Assembly: GCF_003058195.1 (NCBI RefSeq)
Contig: NZ_QBUH01000006.1
Span: forward strand, 248,001-312,000
Reading direction: 5' to 3'
From: Elizabethkingia sp. YR214
GTDB taxonomy: Bacteria > Bacteroidota > Bacteroidia > Flavobacteriales > Weeksellaceae
DNA: 64,000 nucleotides
The position numbers and the translations under genes were made by a program. Position 1 is the first letter of the stretch. Each line of letters starts with the position of its first letter. Below are positions 55,083 through 63,088 of this stretch, piece after piece. The notes beneath the pieces are model-generated. The model was not told the origin of the DNA, searched no databases, and saw only the letters and a list, made by a program, of their open reading frames with translations.

Positions 55083-56303
55083 ATGAAAAAAGTATTTCTA
55101 TCAGCCATTTTAATGGCCAGTACAGCGGGAATATTATCTTCCTGCAACGATAGTACCAACGACATTACACCTCAGCCACAGCAAGGTACATTCACCGTGG
55201 AAAATGTAGTACAGACCAAGGATTTTGTACAAAGTGGTGATTTCCGGGGAGTAGGAAGCGCAACAGTACAATTACCAGTTGTACTTCCGGGACAAAGCAT
55301 CAGCTTTAAATTCAATGCAGGAAAAGGCCAGCGACTAATGTTTACAACGATGTATGGTGCTTCCAAAGACTGGTTCTTTGCTCCTGAAAATCCTGGAATA
55401 AAGCTGTATAACGACAACGGAACTCCTGTAACCGGAGATATTTCTGCACAGATCAAACTTTGGGATAATGGCAGCAAAGATAATATTACCGGAAATCCGG
55501 AATCTAACCCTATTGCGATGGTTCCGAATGTTGATGCCTCTAAACTGATGAAACTTAATCTGACTTATGACGACACAGCATCTGAATTCACCCTTAGCAT
55601 TACCAATACTTCGGGAGGTACCATGAATGAGACTCCTTTCTCTCCGGGTGTTTGGGCTGTATCCAATATATTAGGCGGAAAGTTATTAAATGAAATGCCT
55701 TTCTATAAGGCCGGAGAGAAATCCAATCCTGAAATTACAGCTATTGCTGAAAGCGGAAACAATACTTCTCTGGCAGCCAAAACAAAGAGCAATACCGGAA
55801 TTATTACAGGACTTTCGCCTGTCTTGGTTGTGGTTTACAAAGGAGATACAAATCCCATATATAAGGTTGGAGCAAAGGATATGGGAATGGGATTAAAAGA
55901 TATTGCCCAGAAAGGTGATGCTACAAAACTAAAAGATGCTTTAACCAGACCCGGTGTCAGTGTTTATATATTAGGAAGTGCTCCTATAGCTCCTGGTGCA
56001 AAAGTTTCTGCGAATATTACCACAACTCCCGGAGATAAAATTGCCTATGTAACAATGTTTGGCTATTCAAATGACTGGTTCTATGCTAATGAAAGCGAAG
56101 TTACAGCAAATACAAAAGGAGATCTAACTGCGAAGACTGCATTATTCGATGACGGAACGGGTGTAGATCAGTATCCGGGTGCGGGAAATAAGCAAGCTTT
56201 ATTTGGCGGTACTCCTGCTCCTGAGGATAAAAATATTATGAAAGTTGATAACACTTATCCAGTACCGCAGGTTTCTTCTGTACTGAAAGTAACTTATCAG
56301 TAA
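55083..56303 (+). CDS. Lipoprotein with two spondin-type domains
   Basis: A 406-residue lipoprotein (AILMASTAGILSSCND, lipobox Cys). Two homologous halves are seen: FMTTMYGASKDWFFAPEN-like in the first (LMFTTMYGASKDWFFAP) and AYVTMFGYSNDWFYAN in the second, each ending in a Tyr/Pro-rich strand. This is the spondin_N signature; the two domains are a tandem duplication. Met and aromatic residues are common. It follows msrAB by 24 bases and ends with a strong hairpin, so it is the last gene of the ECF operon. It may be an outer-membrane or periplasmic target or sensor of oxidants; function is not established. Confidence 0.85.
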   Translation: MKKVFLSAILMASTAGILSSCNDSTNDITPQPQQGTFTVENVVQTKDFVQSGDFRGVGSATVQLPVVLPGQSISFKFNAGKGQRLMFTTMYGASKDWFFAPENPGIKLYNDNGTPVTGDISAQIKLWDNGSKDNITGNPESNPIAMVPNVDASKLMKLNLTYDDTASEFTLSITNTSGGTMNETPFSPGVWAVSNILGGKLLNEMPFYKAGEKSNPEITAIAESGNNTSLAAKTKSNTGIITGLSPVLVVVYKGDTNPIYKVGAKDMGMGLKDIAQKGDATKLKDALTRPGVSVYILGSAPIAPGAKVSANITTTPGDKIAYVTMFGYSNDWFYANESEVTANTKGDLTAKTALFDDGTGVDQYPGAGNKQALFGGTPAPEDKNIMKVDNTYPVPQVSSVLKVTYQ

Positions 56304-56323
56304 TTCATATATCAAAATCTAAA

Positions 56324-56355
56324 AAAATCCGGCCGTATATAGCAGCCGGATTTTT
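56324..56355. terminator. Bidirectional terminator between spondin and siderophore receptor genes
   Basis: AAAATCCGGC (56324-56333) and GCCGGATTTT (56345-56354) pair perfectly around an 11-base loop; A-runs and T-runs flank the stem on both sides, so it can serve both convergent genes. Confidence 0.85.
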
Positions 56356-56395
56356 GATATTTACAATTATTAATCTTTGAATCGGATAACTCTTC

Positions 56396-58594
56396 TTAGA
56401 ATTTATAAGTAATACTTCCCAATACATTTGCCAGCTTCTGAGGGTTGGCTGTAGTATAACCAATCCAATAATGCTGATTGGTAAAATTATCAACTTTTAC
56501 ACCTATTCTGAATTTCTTGGTATCGTAGTATGCATTAGCATTCATCACAAAATACTTAGGCAGTATAAAACTTCCTTGTGCTGTATTTACTATTTTGTTA
56601 TCACTTGCATAATTTCCGCCAATTCCAAATCCTAATCCTTTAAATTGACCATCTACAAACTGATAACTTGCATTGAAATTTGCTAACCAGGGTGAAGATG
56701 CTGTCTCGGGTCTGAAACCAGCATTTTCTCCGCTTGTAAAGCTCATGTCATTGTAACTAACCCCGGCTATTAATGAAAAGCCCTTAACAAGATATGCGTT
56801 AATTTCTGCTTCAAATCCACGGCTTGTTAATTTTCCGGCCTGATTCTGAACTGCCTGTCCTCCAACGGTCAGTTCTCTGGTAGTCATTAGTGTATTTTTA
56901 ACTTTAATATCGTAATAGCTTAACGTTGCTGTTATTTTCCCTTTTAATAGATTAGCTTTTAAACCTCCTTCAAACTGATTAGCTTTCTCAGGATCGGAAA
57001 GCGCAACATCACCTGCTTTATTGTAAATATAGTATCCATTACTTTTGAAACTATTCTGATAATTTCCGAATACAGAAAACTGATCTTTTATAACTTCATA
57101 TACCAATCCGAACTTCGGTGACCATGCAGATTGCGAATAGGCTGCAACAGCTGCCTGCCCCCTTTTCCCACCATTGAATTGATTGCTTTCATAGCGAACA
57201 GATGCCAAAACATTAAGCCCTTCTACCGGAGTCAATACATTGGAGATATAACCACTATAAGTATTGAGAACTCCCGAAGATGGCCATGTATTATTTGCAT
57301 TGAAATCATACCCTGGTCTATTTCTTAGTTCATTATATTTCGCCCCAAGTGTTTTATCATTCAGTGTAGAATAATCTCCTCCTCTGAAAGGTACCCAATC
57401 GACAACTCCTATAAACACGAACATCTGATTATCATTTGTTCTCATATAGTCAAATCCAGCGACTGTACGGTTTCTCATACTGCCGAATTTATAATCGAAA
57501 TTAAAATTCTGCTGGATCTGAAAGAATTTTTTTGTACTATTAATTGTAGACTGATCTGCTCTAACAACACCTAATTCTGAATCTGTAGCAACTCCCGTTG
57601 CCGTGGATTTAGGAGCCATATAGAAATACGGATTAAACCCATCTGAATAAGAATAAGAATTACTGATATTGGTAGATGATCGGATATTATCATTAATTTT
57701 CACATTTACCTGTCCAAATAAATTTCTTACTCTTGCCGTAGTATAAAGACCAGAACCCATGTAAGAATTTTTATAATCCAGTCCAAGTTTTTCCACATCT
57801 TTCATATTTTTCCCTAAAGCCGGAGAAAGATAGAAAAATACCTGTTCCGGAGCTGCTCTGGTTTCAAAGCCTTCATATTCCAGGTTAATATCCAGAACAT
57901 CATTTATTTTATAACGAAGTGAAGGTGTAAAAGCAAAATAGGTATTTCTGGCATTTTTGTTCTGGAATGTTCCTTCTGTTGTGTAGGCCGTATTTACACG
58001 AAACATCAGTCTTTTGTCTTTTGTCAGCGGCGTATTTACATCTGCCTGTGCTCTGTAATAATTATAACTGCCTCCAATTAATGAAACCCTTCCCTCTAAT
58101 GTTTCAAAAGGTCTCTTTGTAACCCTGTTCACTACCCCTCCATAAGAGGTTACATTACTTCCGAATAAAGTAGCAGAAGGACCTTTTAAAACTTCTACTT
58201 TTTCTAAATTTATGGCGTCCATAGACGTAGTAACCGGCCCAACCAAACCATTTCTCATAGAGTTAGAAGAAATGAATCCTCTCAAGTTAACGTATGCACC
58301 TCCGTCTCCTGCTCTATTATTGGCACTCCACATTCTTTGTACTCCGGTCACATTTCTAAGGGCATCATCGACTGTATAAATCAACTGATTATCCAGTACT
58401 ACTTTATCTATAGAAGAATAAACCTGTGGATTTTCAATAGATTTCAGCGGCATTTTATTTACATAATCACTATCTTTTTTGATATAGGAATTGATGATTA
58501 CCTCATCAATTTTCTTTGCATTAATAGTATCTTTTTCTTGTGCATAAGCAAGAACACCTGATAACAGAACTGCATTCAACAATACTTTTTTCAT
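56396..58594 (-). CDS. TonB-dependent siderophore receptor
   Basis: A 732-residue outer-membrane receptor: signal peptide (VLLNAVLLSGVLAYAQ), a TonB-box-like region (KIDEVIINSY), a plug domain with LRNVTGVQRMWSANNRAGDG and VEVLKGPSATLFGSNVTSYGG, then a 22-strand barrel ending in Phe. The plug motifs fit the ferric-siderophore subclass. It is the last gene after a PepSY membrane protein and a small membrane protein, a usual iron-uptake arrangement. The siderophore is unknown. Confidence 0.94.
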   Translation of the reverse strand: MKKVLLNAVLLSGVLAYAQEKDTINAKKIDEVIINSYIKKDSDYVNKMPLKSIENPQVYSSIDKVVLDNQLIYTVDDALRNVTGVQRMWSANNRAGDGGAYVNLRGFISSNSMRNGLVGPVTTSMDAINLEKVEVLKGPSATLFGSNVTSYGGVVNRVTKRPFETLEGRVSLIGGSYNYYRAQADVNTPLTKDKRLMFRVNTAYTTEGTFQNKNARNTYFAFTPSLRYKINDVLDINLEYEGFETRAAPEQVFFYLSPALGKNMKDVEKLGLDYKNSYMGSGLYTTARVRNLFGQVNVKINDNIRSSTNISNSYSYSDGFNPYFYMAPKSTATGVATDSELGVVRADQSTINSTKKFFQIQQNFNFDYKFGSMRNRTVAGFDYMRTNDNQMFVFIGVVDWVPFRGGDYSTLNDKTLGAKYNELRNRPGYDFNANNTWPSSGVLNTYSGYISNVLTPVEGLNVLASVRYESNQFNGGKRGQAAVAAYSQSAWSPKFGLVYEVIKDQFSVFGNYQNSFKSNGYYIYNKAGDVALSDPEKANQFEGGLKANLLKGKITATLSYYDIKVKNTLMTTRELTVGGQAVQNQAGKLTSRGFEAEINAYLVKGFSLIAGVSYNDMSFTSGENAGFRPETASSPWLANFNASYQFVDGQFKGLGFGIGGNYASDNKIVNTAQGSFILPKYFVMNANAYYDTKKFRIGVKVDNFTNQHYWIGYTTANPQKLANVLGSITYKF

Positions 58595-58625
58595 AATAAG
58601 CTCAGATTTTTATAATAGTTATTTC

Positions 58626-58796
58626 TTAAGATTTTTTATAATAATGTTTCACGATAATAATGATGGGGATAGTCAAAACGATGCAAGCGAGTACATCCCA
58701 GATTCCTTTCCCAATAAGAGCTGATATAAGCCCATAAAGAGAAAGTACAGCTAGTAAAACAGGCATTCCCCAGAGTCTGAATATTTTCTTATTCAT
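58626..58796 (-). CDS. Small two-helix membrane protein
   Basis: A 56-residue protein with two hydrophobic helices, IFRLWGMPVLLAVLSLYGLI and GIWDVLACIVLTIPIIIIV, and a basic end. It starts only 4 bases after the PepSY gene's stop codon and ends 31 bases before the receptor, so it belongs to the same transcript. Small proteins of this type often accompany PepSY transporters. Function is unknown. Confidence 0.8.
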   Translation of the reverse strand: MNKKIFRLWGMPVLLAVLSLYGLISALIGKGIWDVLACIVLTIPIIIIVKHYYKKS

Positions 58797-58800
58797 GGTT

Positions 58801-59928
58801 TTAGTTTTTAGAAATGTTTTTCCAGTGTTTCTTTTCAGATTTTCTTCGGGCAATCCACAAGTAAACACCTGTGATCAATACAACAATGCTTAGAAAATCG
58901 AAAACACTCCATATTATTTTCAATGCCATTCCTCCATAATTACCAAAATGCAGGGGCTGAGATAGAAATAATGTATTCACATACCAGGGCATTGCACGCG
59001 AATCTGTGACTTTACCTGATTTGGCATCTATAAGTACCGGCATCAGCAATCTGGATGTTACTTCCGTATTGCCTTTCATAAATACTGCATAATGGTGTTT
59101 GCTGGTAAACAGTGTACCGGGATAAGCGACAATGCTCACCTTCATATCCGGAACTTTAGCTTCTGCTGTATGCACAGCCGCCTGCAAGGAACTTAGTGTA
59201 CCTGTATATGGTTTTTCATTTTTATATGGAGCCGTCATTTCAGCTAACTGTCCTTGCTGCCAAAGTCCTACGATTACATCGGACATTGCATTAATTACTC
59301 CGGTTATTCCTACTACAAGCATCCAGGCCATTACAACAATTCCCAATAGGTTATGCGTATCCAGCCATTTCAGTCTTTTGGATTTATCCTTACGTACCAT
59401 TCCGAAATCAAAATTCTTCATAATAGGCCCATACAGTACAATACCCGATATAATGGAAATCACAAATAAAATCCCCATAAGTCCCAGAAACAATTTGCCG
59501 GGGATTCCTGCAAAAAGGTCCACATGAAGATGTCGGACAATACTCATAAAACCTTCATCTTTAGGCTGTCCCAGAACCTCTCCGGTATATTCATTTAGTA
59601 TCAAAAACTTACTTTGTTCAGGTGGTGAATCCGGACTTTTTACCACATCAAATAATACCTGATTCGGATGATCATTCTGATCCCAAAATGCATAACGCGC
59701 ATGTTCCCCGGGATATTTGGCTTCAGCTATTTTCGCCAGTTTATCAAGATTTATCTTCTGAGTTCCGGGTGGAATAACAGCCTCTTTATGCTCTGTTAAA
59801 TATTCATCGATCTCTTCATGGAATATAAGAGGTAATCCCGTTATACAAAGTAACAGGAGGAATAATGTGCAAATTAAACTGGTCCATTTGTGCCATTTGA
59901 ACCAGCGCTTTGCCGTTTTAAGCTTCAT
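58801..59928 (-). CDS. PepSY-domain membrane protein (iron-uptake associated)
   Basis: A 375-residue membrane protein of the PepSY_TM family: four helices (TSLICTLFLLLLCITGLPLIF, FLGLMGILFVISIISGIVLY-like, IVVMAWMLVVGITGVINAM and IIWSVFDFLSIVVLITGVYLWI) and periplasmic loops. His residues in RWFKWHKW, RHLHVDLF and THNLLG may bind heme; the family is thought to reduce or release iron from siderophores. ATG 59928 is used; the frame opening at 59931 has a TTG. It heads the operon with the siderophore receptor. Confidence 0.88.
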   Translation of the reverse strand: MKLKTAKRWFKWHKWTSLICTLFLLLLCITGLPLIFHEEIDEYLTEHKEAVIPPGTQKINLDKLAKIAEAKYPGEHARYAFWDQNDHPNQVLFDVVKSPDSPPEQSKFLILNEYTGEVLGQPKDEGFMSIVRHLHVDLFAGIPGKLFLGLMGILFVISIISGIVLYGPIMKNFDFGMVRKDKSKRLKWLDTHNLLGIVVMAWMLVVGITGVINAMSDVIVGLWQQGQLAEMTAPYKNEKPYTGTLSSLQAAVHTAEAKVPDMKVSIVAYPGTLFTSKHHYAVFMKGNTEVTSRLLMPVLIDAKSGKVTDSRAMPWYVNTLFLSQPLHFGNYGGMALKIIWSVFDFLSIVVLITGVYLWIARRKSEKKHWKNISKN

Positions 59929-59941
59929 CAAGATTTTTTTG

Positions 59942-59970
59942 CAAATTTATTATTTTAAATTATTCTAAAT
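59942..59970 (-). promoter_or_regulatory. Promoter and possible Fur-like site of the iron-uptake operon
   Basis: On the minus strand TAAATTTG (59942-59949) fits the -7 consensus, 13 bases before ATG 59928. Immediately upstream, TTTAGAATAATTTAAA (59954-59969) is AT-rich and partly symmetric like Fur boxes, but AT-rich background makes this weak. Confidence 0.4.
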
Positions 59971-60109
59971 TAATATATATGTTTAAAATCATGTTTTTTC
60001 TTCAAACAATTCCAACGATACTTTTCACTTATATGTGATTTTATTCGATTACTGTAACTTTTCATCAATGAAACCGTCCTATTCATAAATATCTTTAAAC
60101 TATAGTATC

Positions 60110-60817
60110 ATGACAGAAAAATCAATGAAAAGGAAATTAAATTTTCTAACTACTTATGTAATAGTTAGCTCACTGGCATTTACTATTTTCATACTCAGTG
60201 GCTTCAGAGACAAAGAGAAAAAAGAAAACTTCGATGAACTAACCGTAAAGAAAATCAATGTAGTAAGCGAAAAGGGAGATCTGCGTATGGTGATTAGTAA
60301 TGAACATCGCCAGCATCCGGGAATTGTGAATGGCGAAAAGCTTCCGGACAGGGAACGATCTTCAGGGATTATTTTCTTCAACTCTTCGGGTGACGAATGT
60401 GGAGGTCTGGTGTATGATGGGAATGAAAAAGATGCCGGAATGGTATTCTCTGTGGATAAGTTTAGAGATGATCAGATTATGCAGCTTCAGTATATGGAAA
60501 ATACTAAGAGTTATGAACGGAAATACGGATTACAGATCTGGGATTATCCGAAAGAAAAAACATTCAGTGAAAGAATGAAGAGATTCATCGAACTGGATAA
60601 GCTAAAAAATAAAGAAGAGCAGAAACTAGCTCTAAAGAAAATGAAAGCAGACAGCCTTCTAATGGAAGACCGTCTTTTCATCGGTAAAAATTTCAACAAA
60701 GATGTTGGCTTGTTTATAAAAGACCAGAAAGGAAAACCAAGAATAAAAATATATGTTGATAAAGATAATGAAGCCAAAATAGAACTTCTTGGTGAAGACG
60801 GAAAACCTGTTAAATAA
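60110..60817 (+). CDS. Membrane-anchored hypothetical protein
   Basis: A 235-residue protein with one N-terminal anchor (TTYVIVSSLAFTIFILSGF) and a soluble, charged body. Its core LTVKKINVVSEKGDLRMVIS and the ending GKPRIKIYVDKDNEAKIELL form repeated short beta-strand units; between them is a Lys/Glu-rich helix. A Met six codons in (60125) is an alternative start. I recognise it only as a conserved Bacteroidetes hypothetical. It is monocistronic and followed by a long perfect terminator. Confidence 0.75.
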   Translation: MTEKSMKRKLNFLTTYVIVSSLAFTIFILSGFRDKEKKENFDELTVKKINVVSEKGDLRMVISNEHRQHPGIVNGEKLPDRERSSGIIFFNSSGDECGGLVYDGNEKDAGMVFSVDKFRDDQIMQLQYMENTKSYERKYGLQIWDYPKEKTFSERMKRFIELDKLKNKEEQKLALKKMKADSLLMEDRLFIGKNFNKDVGLFIKDQKGKPRIKIYVDKDNEAKIELLGEDGKPVK

Positions 60818-60827
60818 TACAATAACC

Positions 60828-60842
60828 AACCTTGTCAAGGTT
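60828..60842. repeat. AACCTTGTCAAGGTT palindrome
   Basis: Perfect 7-base arms around a single base. It shares the CCTTGTCAAGG core with the hairpin at 36237-36271 and looks like a REP-type intergenic unit. Confidence 0.5.
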
Positions 60843-60943
60843 AAATTCTGAAAGAGATTTATCAACATAAATTTCAGATCAGAACCTATAAGAGTTAGAA
60901 TATATTCTATATATCAATTTAGAATCAACTCTTATCTTAATTT

Positions 60944-60979
60944 AAAAACCCGCTGAATAATTATTCAGCGGGTTTTTTT
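60944..60979 (+). terminator. Long perfect hairpin terminator
   Basis: AAAAACCCGCTGAATAA is followed at once by its exact complement and a T-run (60971-60979). It ends the hypothetical gene before the M15 peptidase promoter. Confidence 0.9.
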
Positions 60980-61002
60980 ATAAAAATTAAAGATAAAATA
61001 TA

Positions 61003-61039
61003 ATGCGACAAGTTTTGACGCCACCCCCGATTACATTTG
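61003..61039 (+). promoter_or_regulatory. Shared palindrome-promoter element, copy 1 (M15 peptidase)
   Basis: ATGCGACAAGTTTTGACGCCA (21 bases, 61003-61023) contains the inverted repeat GCGACAA-GTT-TTGACGC. After 8 bases comes TACATTTG (61032-61039), a consensus -7 element. The peptidase starts at 61065. The element overlaps the place of the -33 box. A second copy with the same spacing lies at 62960-62996. Confidence 0.6.
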
Positions 61040-61064
61040 CTCCATAACCAAAACGACCAAAATT

Positions 61065-61565
61065 ATGGACAAGATTACACAAACACACATCGGAAAACTT
61101 CACCCCGCAATAAGGGAGGAGGTAATGCAGATTATCAGGGATTGCGATACTGCATTGACCGGCAGGGCAAAAATAAGAATTACACAAGGCCTCAGAACTC
61201 ATGCAGAACAAGCCAAATTATATGCACAAGGCAGAACTACACCGGGACTAAAAGTAACGAATGCAAGACCAGGGCAAAGTATTCACAATTATGGTCTGGC
61301 AGTGGATATCTGTTTGATTATTGACGGTAAAACAGCGAGCTGGGATATTGCAAAGGATTGGGATGGCGACCGTGTTGCCGACTGGCAGGAATGTGTAAAG
61401 ATTTTCACCCGCTATGGCTGGGAATGGGGAGGCAACTGGAAAACTTTTAAAGATTATCCACATTTTGAAAAGAAAAATCTCCGCACCAGATATGGCATTA
61501 TTTCCACAGACTGGAAAGTACTTTCTAAAATGCCTAAAGATAAATCGGGATACATCCTTATTTAA
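61065..61565 (+). CDS. M15-family peptidoglycan peptidase (endolysin-like)
   Basis: A 166-residue zinc peptidase of family M15C (L-alanyl-D-glutamate or VanY-like). Zn ligands are H74 and D81 (QSIHNYGLAVDI) and H133 (YPHFE); ITQGLRTHAEQAKLYAQG is the upstream conserved strand. There is no signal peptide, so it resembles phage endolysins or exported effectors. It precedes the patatin gene by 222 bases and has an unusual palindromic promoter. Confidence 0.92.
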   Translation: MDKITQTHIGKLHPAIREEVMQIIRDCDTALTGRAKIRITQGLRTHAEQAKLYAQGRTTPGLKVTNARPGQSIHNYGLAVDICLIIDGKTASWDIAKDWDGDRVADWQECVKIFTRYGWEWGGNWKTFKDYPHFEKKNLRTRYGIISTDWKVLSKMPKDKSGYILI

Positions 61566-61787
61566 TTTATTCAATAGCTAAGGCATAAAATACAAAGACT
61601 CTCTCCTGCTTCCCGCACAAAAAAAGTTTTATCATCAGATAAAGACTCAATGTATGATCAGAAAAAACACTGATTTTTTCATCATGCATTATATTCTGCG
61701 AATTCATGAATGACTTCGCATTTAAACTCATGAAACCAGACAGCGTTTCATACACCAATTTTTAGAACAAACATCAAACAAAACATT

Positions 61788-62828
61788 ATGAAAAAGATTT
61801 GTATCCTCTCCCTTGACGGGGGAGGCATAAGGGGAATTATCTCCTGTATTATCCTCAGATATATCGAGGAACAGCTTCAAAAGCAAGACAACTCCCAGAA
61901 TAAACTGGGCGATTATTTCGATCTGGTAGCCGGCAGCAGCACCGGCGGACTGATTACATCGATTATGCTGTATCCGGATGAAAACCGGAAAGCACGATAT
62001 TCCATACAGAAAGGGTTGGAACTGTATTCAGAAAGAGGAGAAGATATCTTTCAGGTTTCTTTTTTTAAACGTCTTATCAACCCTTTTGGATTGTTTAATG
62101 AAAAGATCTCGCAGGAAGCATTGGAAAAAAATCTCAATGACTTTTTCGGAAAACTAGAATTAAAAGAGCTGATAAAACCTTGTCTCATTACCAGTTATGA
62201 TATAGAAAACAGAAGGGCAAAGCTTTTTAACTCTGCCGATGCTGGTATTAGTACAGATAACTTTCTGGTGAAGGATATCTGCCGTGCTACTTCTGCGGCT
62301 CCTACATATTTTAGCCCGGCAAGAATTCAGTCTCAATACGGACAGAATTTCAGTCTTATTGATGGCGGCGTTTATGCCAACAATCCGGCTTTATGTGCTT
62401 ATGCCGAAGCCCGAAAAATGCCATTCGGTCAAATTTTTAAAACCGATCAAAAGCCAGATTATCCTACAGTAAATGATATGATGATTATTTCCATCGGAAC
62501 AGGATCCGAAGCTAAATCTTATCCATTCAAGAAAATGGAAAATGCAGGAAAACTGGCATGGATAGGACCTTTAATTGACATTCTTCTTTCTGCCAATGCG
62601 GAAACTGTAGATTATCAGCTTTCCCAAATGTTTCAGACACTTGGAAGCCGCAATCAGAAAAACTACTACCGAATCAATCCTTCTCTGAAAAACGCGTCTC
62701 CATCTATGGACAATGTAAGGGAAGAAAATATTGAAAATCTTATTCAGGCAGGTCTGGCTTACATCGACGAAAACAAAGAAATGCTAAATCAGATTGTACA
62801 GAAACTTATCCGGAATAAAGCCGGATAA
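61788..62828 (+). CDS. Patatin-like phospholipase
   Basis: A 346-residue patatin-domain lipid hydrolase with all motifs: the oxyanion loop DGGGIRG (10-16), nucleophile S51 in GSSTGG, and the catalytic Asp D192 in LIDGGVYANNP. No signal peptide or membrane segment is seen, so it acts in the cytoplasm or is exported by another route. It cleaves acyl chains from phospholipids. A cyclic-nucleotide-activated role as in CBASS would need a cGAS-like gene, and none is near. It lies in the same direction as the M15 peptidase gene. Confidence 0.93.
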   Translation: MKKICILSLDGGGIRGIISCIILRYIEEQLQKQDNSQNKLGDYFDLVAGSSTGGLITSIMLYPDENRKARYSIQKGLELYSERGEDIFQVSFFKRLINPFGLFNEKISQEALEKNLNDFFGKLELKELIKPCLITSYDIENRRAKLFNSADAGISTDNFLVKDICRATSAAPTYFSPARIQSQYGQNFSLIDGGVYANNPALCAYAEARKMPFGQIFKTDQKPDYPTVNDMMIISIGTGSEAKSYPFKKMENAGKLAWIGPLIDILLSANAETVDYQLSQMFQTLGSRNQKNYYRINPSLKNASPSMDNVREENIENLIQAGLAYIDENKEMLNQIVQKLIRNKAG

Positions 62829-62959
62829 TGACTAATGGTTGTCGGTTATCGATGAGTTGAAAATTACACTTTACTCTCGGTAACTGGCTAACCTTAGCTC
62901 TATGCTCTGATAAATCAGGCAATTTTCCCAAAAACAAAAAAAGCAAGAAACTTTTTTTA

Positions 62960-62996
62960 ATGCGTCAAGTTCTGTCGCCATGAGCCAGGATCTTTG
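62960..62996 (+). promoter_or_regulatory. Shared palindrome-promoter element, copy 2 (tail-fibre-like gene)
   Basis: ATGCGTCAAGTTCTGTCGCCA (62960-62980) differs from copy 1 at three of 21 bases. After exactly 8 bases comes GATCTTTG (62989-62996), a -7-like element. The next gene starts at 63089. Confidence 0.55.
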
Positions 62997-63088
62997 TCCT
63001 GTTGGTTGACAACTGAGGACTGAGGACCACAACTCGTCCTAAAGAACAATTACAAAAAATCAATTACTAACCTTAAAAATAAAATATT

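Noticed and set aside
61567-61758. 63-codon minus-strand open frame between M15 and patatin genes
   Set aside because: No promoter or family resemblance, and the neighbours read in the other direction.
61788-62828. Patatin gene as a CBASS effector
   Set aside because: CBASS needs a CD-NTase gene nearby; the neighbours are an M15 peptidase and a fibre-like protein, so there is no support.
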